6,941 nt of DNA from Bacteroidales bacterium (GTDB lineage: Bacteria > Bacteroidota > Bacteroidia > Bacteroidales > UBA4181). The position numbers and the translations under genes are program-made. The notes below the pieces were generated by a model. That model was not told the origin of the DNA. It did not search any database and saw only the letters and a program-made list of their open reading frames with translations. This document shows positions 6,093 to 6,941 of the stretch, piece by piece. Location: contig JAIRLS010000050.1 in the NCBI GenBank assembly GCA_031259205.1, positions 1 through 6,941 of the forward strand, read 5' to 3'. Numbering within the stretch: position 1 is the stretch's first letter; each line of letters begins with the position of its first letter.

Positions 6093-6941
6093 CAGGCAGC
6101 GAGTTTCAGGTTTTGCGGATAAAAACAGCAAGGTTCAGATTTTGTATCAATAAACACGATAAAAAGCAAAAGTATGGATAAGACAGGTGATTTGGGGGCA
6201 TTTTGGGGGACATTTTTCCCTTTGTTGTGCAATTTTCCCATATTGAATGCAATAGCGAATATTGCGAAGTCCATCAGTACCATGTCGGCATCTTTGTTGA
6301 AGTGACGGAAACGATTGTAGCCCTTGTTACTTTTGACCTGCCCGAAGACAGATTCCGGTTCTATCGGGCGATGACTTCGATGATACAAACCCTCTTCCGA
6401 AGTCAGCAGTTTTCGAACTCGCTCTTTGTGCCGCTTAAGATTGAGATTAACTTCTATCCTTCGATTACCCTCCGCCTTATGACACAGGCATTTAAGTGGG
6501 CAGCCCTTGCAGTTTTTCGCCTCATAATAACTGACAGATGAAACATTTCCGCACTCTGAGGTTCTGGTTCCCTCGCCAACTTTTTCCATATGTTGACCCA
6601 TTGGACATACAAAAAAGTCTTTCTCTTTGTTGCAGAACAGATTCTGTGCCAAAAATCCATTGTTTTTGAACGCCTTTTTTTGCTCTTTATGAAACATTGG
6701 AAACTTAACAAACGGCTCAATATCATTGTTCTCCATAAAATCGTAATTCGATTCGCTGCCGTAACCTGCATCGGCAACTGTTTTTTTCAATTTTTCCCCA
6801 AAACGTGTTTTATAGCCATTTACAAAAGGCTTAAATGTTAAAAAATCGCCCGGGTTCGGGAAAAAATCAAAGTGTGTAATAAATTGTTTTTCTGTACTGA
6901 TTTGCACGTTATAAGCAGGTTTCAACTGTCCGTTTTGCATG
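6092..6941 (-). CDS. IS1182-family transposase, C-terminal part (5' end beyond window)
   Basis: About 282 residues of a DDE transposase are visible; the frame is still open at the right edge. The first Met (6940-6938) is an internal residue: full IS1182 transposases are around 500 aa and read through NGQLKPAYNVQIST in mid-protein. Numbering from that Met, KKTVADAGYGSESNY gives the second catalytic Asp (D57) and RPIEPESVFGQVKSNKGYNR the catalytic Glu (probably E196). The first Asp lies outside. Between them is a Cys-rich insert (C103, C112, C130, C144, C147, C151, C153; pattern C..C...C.C) like the zinc-ribbon-type region of this family. The C-terminus ends in a hydrophobic stretch and NLKLAA. 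No frameshift or stop interrupts the visible part, so the gene may be functional if its 5' half is intact. It cuts and joins DNA at the IS ends. Confidence 0.88.
   Translation of the reverse strand, partial: MQNGQLKPAYNVQISTEKQFITHFDFFPNPGDFLTFKPFVNGYKTRFGEKLKKTVADAGYGSESNYDFMENNDIEPFVKFPMFHKEQKKAFKNNGFLAQNLFCNKEKDFFVCPMGQHMEKVGEGTRTSECGNVSSVSYYEAKNCKGCPLKCLCHKAEGNRRIEVNLNLKRHKERVRKLLTSEEGLYHRSHRPIEPESVFGQVKSNKGYNRFRHFNKDADMVLMDFAIFAIAFNMGKLHNKGKNVPQNAPKSPVLSILLLFIVFIDTKSEPCCFYPQNLKLAA

Larger units (their letters stand above)
6054..6941 (-). mobile_element. IS1182-family insertion sequence, one end and about half the element
   Basis: The element is recognised by its transposase and by GGGGCTGTCTCAAAA at 6054-6068, typical of the terminal inverted repeats of this IS group. 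The transposase stop lies 38 bp inside this end. The other end, and any target duplication, are outside the window, so completeness cannot be judged. TTAA-like sequence (TTTTTAA) directly abuts the end and may be part of the target. Confidence 0.75.

Overview
The window looks like a piece of a Bacteroidales chromosome (Bacteroides, Parabacteroides or Tannerella type). Three things point there: two upstream regions carry the Bacteroidetes -7 motif TAnnTTTG instead of a sigma-70 -10 box, the main gene is a GH106-type glycoside hydrolase, and the right edge holds an IS1182-type transposase of the kind common in that order. All credible genes lie on the minus strand, so transcription runs from right to left.

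Layout, from the upstream (right) end. An IS1182-family element enters at the right edge and ends near 6054 with a GGGGCTGTCTCAAAA terminus. Next, 5740-6053 is non-coding: a 21-22 bp tandem repeat, a 129 bp imperfect inverted repeat built on a 9-nt TGATT periodicity, and a good Bacteroidetes promoter (5785-5814). That promoter appears to drive a tight two-gene unit: a 118-aa protein resembling only the C-terminal end of large HzsA-like (hydrazine synthase alpha-related) proteins, then, 6 bp later, a secreted 1166-aa GH106-type alpha-L-rhamnosidase. No SusC/SusD pair or regulator is visible, so if this belongs to a polysaccharide utilisation locus the rest lies outside.

The left third is a patchwork of small accessory genes. 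A second Bacteroidetes promoter (1700-1731) precedes a doubtful 41-aa ORF and a Bro-N (phage antirepressor-like) gene. The Bro-N protein stops abruptly after a conserved GLKKENL motif and lacks the C-terminal region I recall for full-length relatives; the breakpoint coincides with a short sequence resembling an IS1182-type end. After it comes a RimJ/RimL-type GNAT acetyltransferase whose reading frame runs without a stop into an NTF2/SnoaL-like domain, giving a fused ORF that leaves the window at base 1.

I see no CRISPR array, tRNA, rRNA, toxin-antitoxin pair, restriction system or defence operon. The points most worth a second look are the GNAT-NTF2 readthrough fusion, the short HzsA-like protein coupled to the rhamnosidase, the 9-nt periodic inverted repeat, and the IS-like scar at the Bro-N truncation. 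Family names were assigned by reading the translations from memory of the families; no database search was run.
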